64,000 nt of DNA from the NCBI GenBank assembly GCA_030280995.1, contig JASXTE010000016.1, forward strand, positions 22,501,501 to 22,565,500. The letters are read 5' to 3'. The notes beneath the pieces were generated by a model, which saw only the letters and a list, made by a program, of their open reading frames with translations, was not told where the DNA came from and made no database searches. Positions 47,179 to 58,911 of this stretch are shown here, piece by piece (within the stretch, counting starts at the first letter, position 1; every line of letters begins with the position of its first letter). The DNA comes from Hemileia vastatrix. Its lineage: Eukaryota; Basidiomycota; Pucciniomycetes; Pucciniales; Zaghouaniaceae. The position numbers and the translations under genes are program-made.

Positions 47179-48890
47179 ATGGATTATGATATTTGGAGAG
47201 ATAAAATCTTGTATAAACTACCAAATTCTCTTAGAAATTTGATTGTGGCTAGAACTGAGCATGTAAGGGAAAATTCTTCTTTCATTAATATCTGTAATGA
47301 GGTACTACTCAACCATAGATATGAACCAAAGAATTACCTTGGTAAATCTTATAATGATCAGAATAAACCTTCTACAAAGCTCCCAGAAAAAACTGGTAAA
47401 CCCTCTGCCCCAGTTGCACCTAAAAAATATGCAACAAATAATTGTTATAAATGTAAAAAACCATGGCAAAAGGGTCATGTTTGTGACAAGAAAATTCATC
47501 TTGTTGAACAAAATGAAGACACTGATGAAGCTGAAATTGATGTCAATAATTCTTCTAGTGATTGTGAAAGTAATATCTCCCATGGCAATGACTCTGTTAA
47601 AGATGTTTTAATGTTAGAACAAGATGTCCATTATTTAGATAATATATCTGAAGAATGTGTATTGGATTTATCTTCAGTAGAAAATTCTGAAATAATTAAA
47701 GATATTACTAACAATTCTATAGCCATATCCCCTTTGAAAGCACCTGTTATCATTAATGGTAAAAATGTTGATGTAGTTCTTGACTCTGGTCCTGGAGGAA
47801 GTGTAGTCTCTGAAAAGGCTTTAGCGTCAGTAGATAAGGATTATTTGAGTAAATTATTACCTATAACTTCTGAAAAATAAAGAGGGTATGTTTCTACCTT
47901 AATTCCTATTGGCAAATACAAAACTTCTGTATTCTTCAAATATAATGGTGGTTTTGTCAGAGCTGTTTGTGAATTTGTTGTCATGCAAAATGATAATTTA
48001 AGCAATTGTTTGTTATGGGTAATGATATTTTAACCATGTTTGGTGTGAAATTGGACCCAGAAAATAATTGCTTCACATTGGGATTGAATGGCAAAAGGAA
48101 ATTCAAAATTTCCTCCTCTAAAAAACCTTCTGGGCATCTGTTAAGGTCTTGTAACTCACTAATCCAGTGTAAAGGCAGAACAACAATTGAAATGGATGAT
48201 TTATTAAATGAAATAAATACTGCTTCTTTTGGTGATCAGTTAACTAGTGAACAAAAGGATTCTATTATTGCCTCAATTACCTCTTTCCCTATGGCTTTTG
48301 CTCATGGTTCTCATGTCTTTGGAATTGTTCAGGAAGAAATGAAAATTACTTTATCCTGTAACTTGAGTGATATCCCTCCTAGTCTTAAGAAAAAACCATA
48401 TCCTGCTTCTCCAACAAAAAGAAACGATATTGAAGATAAGATTGCCACATTATTAAAAATGAATATCATTGAGAAAGTGGATGTCACCCCCAAATATTGT
48501 GTCATCTCCCCAGTCTTGATTTCTTATGAAAAAGATAAGGCTAGATTATGTGGTGATTACAGAGCATTGAACACTTATACTGTTGATGATATCTATCTTT
48601 TACCCAGAGTTAATTCAATACATGCTACCTTGCAAGGTGCAAAATTTATTAGTTGTCTGGATGGTAATAAAGGATATCATCAAGTTCCAGTTGAGAAAAT
48701 TTCTCAAAACTTTTTGCTTATTGCTACTCATATGGGAATATATAAGTATTTAAGGATGCCATTTGGCGCTAAAAATGCTCCTTCAGTTTTTCAAAAATTC
48801 ATGGATAACACTTTCCATCAAGAAATAATTGAAGGATGGCTCATGGTTTATATTGATGACATTATAATTTTTTCTAAAACTTTTGATTAA
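47179..48890 (+). pseudogene. pol: G4 nucleocapsid, protease and reverse transcriptase
   Basis: 47179-47880 continues the capsid (DIWRDKILYKLPNSLRNLI). It carries a knuckle CYKCKKPWQKGHVC and ends with the protease motif VVLDSGPGGSVVS. After TAA 47878 and a frameshift near 48000, GNDILTMFGVKLD begins the RT part: KARLCGDYRALNTYTVDD, CLDGNKGYHQVPVE, MPFGAKNAPSVFQKFM and the catalytic YIDDIIIFS, which is intact. TAA 48888-48890 interrupts just after it. Reverse transcription would depend on this domain; the present copy cannot make it whole. Confidence 0.85.
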
Positions 48891-48893
48891 AAT

Positions 48894-51289
48894 ATGATTC
48901 ACTTAAATAGAGTTTTCCAAAAAATGGATGAAATCAATATGACCTTGTCCTTAAAAAAGTGTAAATTTGGTTTTCAATCCTTGAAAGTCCTTGGCCATGT
49001 TGTGTCAGGCTTACAAATTTGTGTAGACCAAAACAAAGTTGCTGCCATTCAAAATGTGAAAGCGCCAACTTCTGTAAGAGAAATCCAAAGTTTTTTGGGT
49101 ATGTGTGGCTATTATAGACAATATATTAAAAATTATCAGGTCATAGCCTTGCCTCTTACAAAACTGACCAGAAAAGATGTTGCCTTTCTCTGAAATAATG
49201 ACTGTCAAAAAGCTTTTGATACATTAAAAAGTTGCTTAATGACAGCCCCTATATTGGCTCTTCCAGATTTCAACAAACATTTTGTCCTATACACAGATTC
49301 TAGCTTTGTTGGTCTGGGTGCTGCCCTTCACCAGAAACAAATTATAAATGATAAATCCTCAGAGGTTGTAATTTGTTATATTTAAAGAACCTTGAGAAAT
49401 AGTGAATTGAAATATGGTGCCACTCAATTGGAGTGCTTAGCAGTTGTCTGGGCTCTTGAGAAACTTCATTACTATCTAGATGACCAAAGTTTTGAATTGG
49501 TAACTGACTGTAGTGCTGTAAAGTCCCTCTTAAACCTGAAAACACCTAACAGACATATGTTCAGGTGGCAACTTGCTGTTCAAGAATACAGAGGACGGAT
49601 GAAAATTATCCATAGGGCTGGAAATGTTCACTCCAATGTTGATATGCTCTCCAGATTTCCTCTGCAAAATAATGACTCAAATCCTGCTTATGTACCTGAA
49701 GATGATACTGTTCATATCCATGGTATATTTATAGTTGATATGGAAGAGGAGTTATTACAATTAATTTTGGATTCATATGATAAGGATTCTGATTTAAATA
49801 AATTAGTTACTATCTTGAATGATCCTAAAAATGCTTCTATTCAGGCATTGATTAAAACACTTCCTGCTAAATATCAGAATGCTTTAATTAAGGGAAAGTT
49901 TTCTATTGAAGATGGATATATTTATTATAGAAGAAAGCTTACTAATGTAATTGTAATTTCTCCTTCTATGAAAAAAATTATCCTCAATCTTTGTCATGAT
50001 GACATATTAGCTGGTCATTTTGATCTTGAGAAGACACTGATTAGACTCAAAAACACTGCTTGGTGGGCTAATATGTCTGAAGATGCAAAATTATATGTTG
50101 ATTCTTGTGATTCATGCCAGAAATCCAAAAGAATGACTGGTAAGAGAGAAGGGTTATTACAGCAAATTGAAGCACCTGATGCTCCCTGGCAAATCATTAA
50201 TATGGATTTTGTCACTGGTCTTCCTATTGCAGGTAAAGAAAATTATAATTCTTGTTGGGCAATAGTGGATAGATTTACTAAAATGTGCAAATTTGTTCCC
50301 ACCCATAAAGATGTCTCCACCAAAGACTTGGCTTTCTTATGGTGGTGTAATATGTTCAATATAGTTGGATTCCCTAGAGCCATTATATCTGACAGAGATC
50401 CAAAATTTTAATCTGAATTCTGGATGTCTCTAATGGATATATGTGGTTGTGAATTAAAATTATCTACTGCTCACCATCCCCAAACTGATGGTCTAGCTGA
50501 AAGAATGATTCAAACTCTAGAGGATATTATTAGAAGGTATTGTGCCTTTGGATTGGAATATAAAGACAATGACAGATTTACTCATGACTGGGTCACCTTA
50601 TTACCTGGTCTTGAATTTGCTTATAATAGAACTGTTCACTCTGTTACTCAAAAGAAACCTTTTGACCTTTGGCTAGGTTATGTCCCTCATACTCCTGCTC
50701 AAATACTCAATAGTAAATTGCCTAAATTGGAATTACACCCTGGTGTCAAATCTTTTTTCAAATGCAACAACTGTGCAGAAAACATGCTCAATCTTGTATT
50801 GATAAAGCATTTGAATATGAGAAGAAGAGATGGGGTAGATCCCATAAAGAACACACATTTAAAGAGGGTGATGAAATGTTGATATCTACTTTCCACTTCC
50901 GTTTACAGGGTAACAAAAAATTGAAAGATCCTTTTGTGGGTCCTTTTGTTGTGAAAAAAATGATTGGAGATAATGCAGTTGAAGTTGTGTTATACTCTCC
51001 ATATGATTGAAAATATCCTGTTTTCCCCATTTCCCTGTTAAAACCTTATACTTCCAACAGTGACTTATTTCCAAAAAGAAGAGGTAGACCTAAGAAAAAC
51101 CCTCAGGAAGTCACAGAAACTGCAGAAATTGATAAAATTCTCAATGATAGAATTATCACTTCTGAAAGAGGTACTGAGTATTTATTGAGATTTAAAAATA
51201 AGTCATCTGAATATGATTCATGGATACCTGGTAAAGAAATTTCAAACCTTCCTACTCTATTAAAAAAGTATAAAAAGAAAAAATCATAG
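48894..51289 (+). pseudogene. pol: G4 RNase H, integrase and chromodomain-like tail
   Basis: The RT connection (VLGHVVSG, IQSFLGMCGYYRQY) ends at TGA 49191. RNase H follows with YTDSSFVGLGAAL and KYGATQLECLAVVWAL, interrupted by TAA 49383. Integrase has a zinc region (CHDDILAGHF, CDSCQKS), core motifs MDFVTGLP and IISDRDPKF, TAA 50409 right after, then HHPQTDGLAERMIQTLE. A frameshift near 50760 leads to a tail with FVGPFVVKK, a KRRGRPKK AT-hook-like motif and a chromodomain-like EIDKILNDR, TEYLLRFKN and SWIPGKE ending at TAG 51287. The AT-hook beside the chromodomain is unusual. Confidence 0.85.
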
Positions 51290-51323
51290 CATTTTTTTTA
51301 TTGTTTTTTTTGGAGTGAGGGAG

Positions 51324-52560
51324 TGTCAGCCAGGCTGTCCCAGGAGCCAAGTAATAAACATAAAATTTTATTGGAGTTAATAAATGACATAATAATTTCA
51401 GATTATGTGTATATATTAGATTTATATTTCATAATAAATTATATTAAAATATTATTTTATAATAAAAATAAATTTTATACTAATTTTATTATCATATAAA
51501 TTAAGTATACATTAAAATAATTATTATATTCCATATAAAAGAGGTGTTATGTGTATTTAATGAATAATTAATTAATTAAATGTTGATAATATAGTTATAT
51601 CTTATTAAATTATCTTATATTGTAATTACATTAATTTTTAAATTTAAATATATAAATTAACCCTTTTCATATTCAAAATTATCCATAATTATTGATGGTG
51701 TTTTTTGACCCTTATTTGTGTTGAATATTAAATGCATTATAATAATTATAATTAATTTAAAATTCTAAATTTGGTTCAGTAGAAAAATTAATTACTTGTT
51801 TCAACTAGTTATTACATAGTCAAAACAATTTATTAATTTTCTACAGACTAATACAAAAATTGATTACAATATTTTGTTGCGTCAAAACATTCCATTTGCT
51901 TCACTTAAAAAATCTATAAAAAATATTGTTATACTTGATTAAATTACTTTTTCACATGGTTCTCATGTCTCAGAGATTTTTTAATTACTCACTATATTAC
52001 TTAAATGATTTGGGAAATGGTTGCGTGAAAATTGTGTTTTTAATTGGGATTTTAATTACTTGTTTCATCTTTTTCTCTCCATTGTTATGTTTCAATTATT
52101 TTCTTTTATCTTTTTGTTTCATCCTATTATTATTTTGTATATACTAATTGATGGCGCCTAATTGGTCCCTTTGCCTATAAAAGGCCTTGTGTTATCTCAT
52201 TTATCATCATCACTTACTGTACAAGCAAAAACTGAACAAGTTGTCAATATAATACGTTTTATTATTATTTTTATTAGTATTAAATTTATAATTTAAATTC
52301 TATATAACTATTTACAGGTTGCTTTAAGTCTGATAGTAATTATAGTGTTTTCTGCGCAGAACCCTTACTTTAAATAATATTGTCATTTAATAAAACCTCA
52401 TTTTTGTGTCATCCCTCAAGTAACTCGTTGTTGCCTCTCTTTAAATAAATTATTTCATTACTTTATTTCTTTTACCTCCTATAAACCCTTCTTTCCTATT
52501 CCCCTTTTCCTCCTCTTCTTCTTTCTTTTTTTCTTCCTTCTTCTAGACAACCAGCCGACA
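51324..52560 (+). repeat. 3' LTR of G4
   Basis: 1237 bp from TGTCAGCC to CCAGCCGACA, then GAATT. Confidence 0.95.
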
Positions 52561-54306
52561 GAATTGCTCACATCTGACTGCACCTGACCAAAAGTGTCCA
52601 GCACAAGTTTGGCTGAACTTGTGCTGGACACTTTTATGATGTAAAGTAGCTAGGGTAGAATTTTTCTTCAGTTCATCTAGTATTTCTTACAAACATGTCT
52701 ACTGGTATTTCATCTTTGTGCCTCACTCATAAATATCATTTGATTAATTTTTGGTCACCATTATATTATTAATTTTATAAGTATAGAAAAACTCATGTGC
52801 CAAATGCATAACAGGTGATGTTACGCCATTTATAATATTATGAAATAAATGTATAAAAATATGAAAATAATTTATTTTAAAAATTATTAATTGATATCCA
52901 AAATAAATATGAGGAATATAAAATTAAGTTAAAGGGATCAAATACGAAAAAAAAATCCAAGCAATATTCCTACTATCAAAGGCCAGTAGAAGTGTTGAAG
53001 CAAATGAGAGCCATCAGGGATAAATTGTACTAAATTTACTTTTTTTTAAAGATAAAAAATTGTGCACCTGTGGTTTGGATGAACTCTAGGTAGAAAATTT
53101 GGCTATATAAAACTACTTCTAGTGAAGTTTTTTATCAAATAATTTTTTTCATTGCCATAGAGAGAATTGATCTCATATGACTGCACCTGACCAAAAGTGT
53201 CCAGCACAAGTTCGGCCGAACTTGTGCTGGACACTTTTTTGATGGTGAGTATCTATGGTGCAGGTCTTCTTCAGTGCAACTGGTATTTGATTTTTCTGTT
53301 TTATTAATATCTTATCATTTGATCAATTTTTTGTCACCAGTATATTATTATTTTTATTAGTATAGCAAAAAAACATGTGCCAAATGCTTACAGGGTGATG
53401 TTAAACATTTAATAATTTTACTTAATACAGGTAAAAAATTGTAAAAATGATTTGTTTTACATAAAATTAATTGATATCTAAAAGAAAAAAAAGGGATAAA
53501 AAGAAATAGGTTGAATAAAAGGGATTTTATATGAAATTTAAAATTCAAGCTAAATGCCTACTTTCAAGGCTCAGAAGAGGTGTCGGATAAAATGGGCACT
53601 GTTAGGAATAAAATTGTACTTAATTTGATTTTTTGAAAAACTAAATGAATTTTTAAACTGATTTTTTTCCAATATTTAGTTGGACACTTTGTCTATATCA
53701 AATTACTTCTAGTACCATGATTGACCAAATTACATCCTCATTACCATATGCAGAATTGATCCCATATGGCGGGACCAGGCCAAAGGTGTCAACCACAAGT
53801 TTGAGAATTCTTCCAGTGGATACTTTTATGATGGACAGTAGTAGGTTTCAAGTCTTCTTTAGTTAATCTAGTATTCCTCATAAACATTTCCAACTTATTT
53901 TTGGCCAAAAATCAGGTGGAAAGTTTGTCCATATCAAATAACTTCTAATTCAATGATTGACTAAAAATTGATTCTCATTGCCATATAGAGAGTTGATCCC
54001 ATATGACTGGATCTGGAAAAAGTTTCACCACAATTTTTGATAAACTTAAGTTTGAAAATTTTATGATGGAAAGTAATTGCAAGTCGTTTTTCATTTCATC
54101 AAGTAATCCTCATAAAATTTTCTACCTGTATTTTGGACAAACTTCAGGTGGACACTTTGGCCATATTAAATTAATTCTAGTTCCATGTTGATAAAAAACT
54201 CATACTTATTGCCATATATAGATATTAAACCCACCAGAATGTGCCTTTCCAAAAGTGTCTACCTGAATTATGGCTAAACCTCAGTTGGACACTTTAATGA
54301 TGTAGA
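52561..54306. repeat. Satellite array, right block, degenerating to shorter units
   Basis: Palindromes start at 52590 and 53193, then a degenerate one at about 53782 (589 bp later). After that, truncated units are spaced about 235 bp (starts near 54017 and 54251) and retain mainly the palindrome region and the conserved block before it. Confidence 0.9.
53193..53238. repeat. Perfect 46-bp palindrome
   Basis: All 23 base pairs match around the centre CGGCCG. It is the best-preserved example of the palindrome found in every intact satellite monomer. Confidence 0.95.
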
Positions 54307-55193
54307 CACCATGCAATATGGGGGACGGACTTGCTAGCAAGTCCGCAGCCTTGAAACCTAATTCATATCTTTTTGAGCACACATTGAGGAAGTGATGAAA
54401 CCATCATGAAGAAGTATTGAATTTAATTTGAACACACCTTGAAGCTCATGTGAACACGAATGGGGCTACAAGGGTTGGAAAGGCTGGAGAGAGGGGTGAG
54501 GAAGGATATATGGGGTAGCGAAAAGGTTGGGAAAGAGTTTGAAAAGAAGATTAAGGGTTCCAAGGCATTTTAAATGAAGAAAAGGGTCTGGGAGAGGTTG
54601 AGAGGGGTGAAATGGGGATCAAAAGAGGATGTCATACAATGGGGCTGGGAGGATAGCGAAAGGCATGGGGAGGGAAGACAAGCATGTGTTGATAGAATTG
54701 AAAGGGATGGAGATTGGTGCAAACAGAGTGTGAAAATAGGAGGATGAACTCTGTTCTTTGGGTGAAGAACAGAGTTCACGTCCATAAAATATTAGCTGAA
54801 ACATAGTTTTCAATTCTGTAAAAATAGTTGTAATTAATAGAAAAAGTCACTTATTTGTTTTATATGTAATCTGAAATTTTTTAATAAAATTATTGTATTT
54901 AAGAATTGAAATATTGTCAATCAATTTTTATTGATCAACTTAATTTAATAAAGTATTATTTAAATAAGTTTCTTCAAAAAATACTTTGCATTGAGTAGAC
55001 TTATGGAATGATTTTTTCTGGCTTCCATTCAGTTATCCTCACACTTTCACTATGTTTTCAATATAGAACCATTATTATTTGTGTGATACTTCAAGTGAAA
55101 GTTCAGTATTACTTCAGTCTGAGTTCCATCTGATTTCCATCTGACTTCAAGTTGCAGACTTGCTAGCAAGTCCGCCCCCCATATTGCGTGGTG
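54307..55193. mobile_element. Family-A element, 887 bp, in the satellite
   Basis: Starts CACCATGCAATATGGGGG and ends with the complement of CACCACGCAATATGGGGG. Target duplication AGA (54304-54306 and 55194-55196). Removing it rejoins the satellite at GATGTAGAGTAGCTA. It shares the internal block GTTCTTTGGGTGAA and the ACTTGCTAGCAAGT palindrome with the 2.4-kb copy at 14033. No coding region. Confidence 0.9.
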
Positions 55194-55520
55194 AGAGTAG
55201 CTACGGCAAAAGTATTCTTCAGTTAATTTGGTATTCATAATAAATTTATCCTCCTGAAGTCTAGCCTAACTTCAGGTGGAAAATTTTGGAAAGCACCAGT
55301 TAGTCAATATCCATCAAAAAAGTGTTCACCAAAATTTTGGCTAAACTTGTGGTGGACCCCTTTGATCAGCCACAGTCAGATGAGATCAACTCTTTAGATG
55401 GAAATGAGGATGATATTTTGGTCAATAATGGAAATAGAAGTAGTTTGATGTGGCCAAATTATCCCCCTGAAGGTCAGACAAACCTCACAAGGACACTTTT
55501 TAACAGGGAGTAACTGAGAA
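55194..55520. repeat. End of satellite, with an inverted degenerate unit
   Basis: 55194-55300 continues the monomer (AGAGTAGCTACGG, TCTTCAGTTAATTTGG). From about 55320 the conserved block appears reversed: AAAGTGTTCACCA, GTCAGATGAGATCAACTCT and GATGGAAATGAGG. So the array inverts at its right edge. 55521-55840 shows nothing recognisable. Confidence 0.7.
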
Positions 55521-55840
55521 AAATCCATTTATCAGAACAATTATCTTTTATTGGATAGATGCCAAGGTTTCATATTTGTGTATTATGGTCAGTATTAATT
55601 TTGAAAGTTTCTGTCCAAGCAATTTCATTTCCCATCATGCCACATTTTGTTTTAAATGTTACAAACTGTGTGATACAGTATTAAGGTTTAACATAGTATA
55701 ATTAAGTTCTATTAAGTGCCCTCCTATGATGCCTAAATTGATAATTTAATATCTTACATCATAATTATTTTTTATATAAATTCATCAATATTTTATTTTA
55801 TTATCAAATTTAATAGAGCAAGTATCCTGAATAATTATAT

Positions 55841-56098
55841 ATGTATAAGCTTAGGTTAGATCAATTTGTGCTCAATTTTTGCTCAAAAGAAGACCAAAAT
55901 CAAGTTCTGGAGGATCAACTTGTACATAATTTGGAATCAGTTGATATTCTGTCTATAATCAATCTGAGAATAAATGTACTTCCAATGCAATTTTGTATAT
56001 TGTTATAAAGTGAGAATAAACCTAGAATAATAAGAGACACTCTGGAGTTCAAAGAGAGGGGATTGCTAGCAGTTCACCCCCAGATTTTCCGTGGTGAA
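55841..56098 (-). mobile_element. T1 element in minus orientation, diverged
   Basis: Contains TCTGAGAATAAATGTAC, GAGTTCAAAGAGAGGGG and the end GCAGTTCACCCCCAGATTTT, matching T1 ends elsewhere. It abuts the 3' end of the Tc1-like element. Confidence 0.6.
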
Positions 56099-56175
56099 AT
56101 AAACCAACAAATTGCTCCGCAAATGTTGGAAGACCACAATGCTCACAGTCAAATATAGTCCTATGATAAAAATGA

Positions 56176-56363
56176 TCACCAGTAAGTAGACCCTCCCTTT
56201 GCCTCAATAACTTCCTCCATTCATTTGGGCATTGAAGCAACAAGATTATTGAAAATTGATATTGGCATGTCATTCCAGACTGTGTGTATTGCAGCAGCCA
56301 TTTCATTCATAGTGTGGGGGTGAAAGACATCATGAACAATTAGTTTGATTATTTTCCATAAGC
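56176..56363 (-). pseudogene. C-terminal part of a Tc1-like transposase
   Basis: Minus-strand reading: HSLWKIIKLIVHDVF, AAAIHTVWNDMPISIF and SMPKWMEEVIEAKGGSTYW, then TGA (56178-56176). This is the usual Tc1 C-terminus (W..I, LV.SMP.R, ..KGG.T.Y). It is separated from its N-terminal part (61974-62827) by the G3 element. The break falls immediately after the catalytic-Glu motif NPIEN. Confidence 0.85.
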
Positions 56364-57528
56364 TGTGGTGATCAAAATCTGGGTAGGCCTTTGGAGTGCA
56401 TATTTGGGGGTATTAGGTATGTAGGGTGTTATTGGGGTTATGGTGTTATTAGTGGATTTTTTCATCTTTAGGAGATAGTTAGTAGTGTTTATGGAGGCTT
56501 AGGCTAGGTTCACTTATTATGTCTCAGCTTAATCTCCTTTCTTTTCTCTTCATTTTGGTATCCCTTATGGGTGGTTACCTTGTTTTATAGGGTAGTTATG
56601 GTGTTGTTATTTGTATTTATCTGAAGTTTATTGTTTAATGGTGCTTATGTAGGCTTAAGATAGGGTCACTTATTATGTCTCAGCTTATTGTCCTTCATTT
56701 TCTTTTCATTTTGGTATGTCTTATGTGTGTTTATCTTGTTTATTAGTGAAGTTATGGTATTTTAGGGATTTTAGGGGTTTTATGTGTTTTATGGGTGTTT
56801 TAGGGCCTAGAAGCGGCCCGCCCGCCCCTAACCGGCATCCCGCCTTGAAGCGGTGTGCCCGCCTGTGCTCTGGGGAGGCCCTAAAATGCACTTTTATGCA
56901 TGAAAAAGCTGGGAAAGCTGGATTTTGAGTGGGGAATTGGTCAGGGTGGTCTGTGCACTGGCTGTATGGTGTGTGTGTGGGAAGATTTTGAGGGGATCAT
57001 CTTATCTATTTACTCATTGCCTCTCTGTTCCTCACTGTCTTATTGGCTTGTGTTTTGTTGGAATATATTACTGTTCATTTCAACTCTTTCTTGTAGTCTG
57101 TCTGGGACTATTATCTTCACTTTTAAAGGGTTCAAGAGTGTTTAATTAGAGGGTTTAGCAAACAGATCTCCAATTTTCTGCAACAGGTAAATCTCACTTG
57201 TTTTTCTAAAGTGACAGGGGTTATTCTTTCTGGGTTTTCTCCAACTCCCTTTGTCAAGGCCTATAGCTAGTACTATAGGATTGTCTACATTTCTGGTGCC
57301 CAACGTGGGGTATGAATCTGTTGGCTTTTTGGGATCTCTGTTGATCTAGGCTTCTCTCTTTGGTGGATCTCCTTTGGCAGATTTTGGATTTGGTACTATA
57401 TCTCTTTGTGTTTGGTCTAGGGGTCTTCTTTTCTGTTGGTTTTGGTCCCTCCTAGGTCTCTAAGGCTATTGGGGGGGACTTTGGCTATCTTTGGTGGAGA
57501 TTGGAAGCTGTAACTTGGAATTTCTAGG

Positions 57529-58911
57529 ATGGTTAGGATTCAGTATTGGGATGGTTCAAGGTTTTTGGGGGAGGATACAAAGGGGTTTTTGGCTAGGTTT
57601 GAGTTTGCTGCTAAGATTTATGGGGCCTGACTGTTGGACATGGTTAGGCAAGTAATCTTTTTCATTGGTAATAGGGAGGTGGAGAAGGAAGTTTCTGGCA
57701 TGGCAGGATATAGGAGTCAGGAATGGGGAAAGTTGAATATTGAAATGGTTAAAAGGTGGCCTACTACTTTCTCAATGGTTGACCTTCATGGGATTGCTAG
57801 GGAGTGGGAATTGAAAGGTGGTGTAACTTCTCTTTCTCAGTATGGAGAATTTATGGAGGAGTTTGGGGAGGCTCTGGATTATCTGGTATATAATGATATA
57901 TTACCACATGAAGATGGGGCAAAGTATTTATTTTGGAGTGCCATGGGTAGGGATGTAAAGGTGGAGGTTTTGGAGATTCTTTTCAAGGCTGAATTGATGA
58001 AGACTTTTCCAAATGGGGAAAATAGGATTCCTGGTATGGCTATTCTGAAGGAGGCTATTTTGGGATATTTGGATGATATGAAGGATAGGGATGTGGAATC
58101 TGGAGAGGAAATCCTGTTTGATGGAGAGGCTCAGGAGACTGTGGTGGAAAATTCAGTTTCTGGAAAGGTGTTGGAGCCATCAATTTTGGAAGATGGGTAC
58201 TCTGATGATGTTTGGGAAACTAATTTTTATTTTCCAAAGGATTCCATGGGATCTCAGGAATGTGCTTCACTGGATGTTTTGGAAATGTACACACTTGAGG
58301 ATCAGTGTATTTCCTCAAGGTTGGGTGAATTATGTGGGAAGGAGGACTTGTCTGGTTATGAAGAAGGATTTTGGGATATTGAGAAGGAATCTGTGGTGGA
58401 TGAATGGTTGCTGAGGGATGATTATTTTTCTTTATCAAGTTCAGATAATGGCTTATTGGAGGAGGATGTATCAGTTGAATTTTTGGATGGACAGAAAGAT
58501 TCTGTCTTGGATCTTTTTCTCATAGAGGAAGATTATTTTCAGGTGGTTCCCTCAAGATCAGAAGGTCTCTGCTTGGAGGAGGATTTTTATTTTGATGTTA
58601 TGGATGTTATTCTGGAGGATTTTGCAGATTCTAAGCAAGATTCCTATAGGGAAGAGGAAAATTGTGATGTTTTGGATGTCACTGGTATGGAGGTTGATTT
58701 TATAGATGTGGTGGAGTTTACAGATGTTTCACAGGGTGGAGAATTTATGGATTCTGGTAATGTGAACTATGGTAGACTCAGTGTATGGAGGAGGATGGAA
58801 ATTTTTTTTGGAGGTCTGATGTTGGGATATCAGAATTGGAAGAGGAGCTTAGGGGGCTCAAGCCCTAGGGGAAAACTTATTGGTTTAAACCTTGGGATTT
58901 CAAGAATCTGA
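57529..58911 (+). pseudogene. gag: G3 gag
   Basis: ATG 57529, 218 bp after the primer-binding site; one TGA at 57628-57630, then open to TGA 58911. The N-terminus (IQYWDGSRFLGEDTKGFL) and VRQVIFFIGNREVEKEV parallel the G2 gag. GAKYLFWSAMGRDVKVEV is the second conserved block. From about residue 220 the protein becomes an acidic tail with loosely repeated LEEDV/DYF units. No zinc knuckle is present. Capsid-only function is inferred. One mutation from being open, it is the best-preserved retroelement frame in the window. Confidence 0.75.

Larger units (their letters stand above)
43194..52560 (+). mobile_element. Complete Ty3/Gypsy element G4
   Basis: 9367 bp with 1237-bp LTRs (43194-44430 and 51324-52560), target duplication GAATT (43189-43193 and 52561-52565), and polypurine tract GGAGTGAGGGAG (51312-51323). 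Subtracting it restores the satellite period (605 bp between the palindromes at 42613 and 52590). gag-pol is decayed. The LTRs differ at about forty positions (near 3%). No obvious tRNA primer-binding site follows the 5' LTR. Confidence 0.95.

Noticed and set aside
38960..53238. CRISPR-like array
   Set aside because: Period is about 607 bp, spacers are homologous, and the genome is eukaryotic; this is a satellite.
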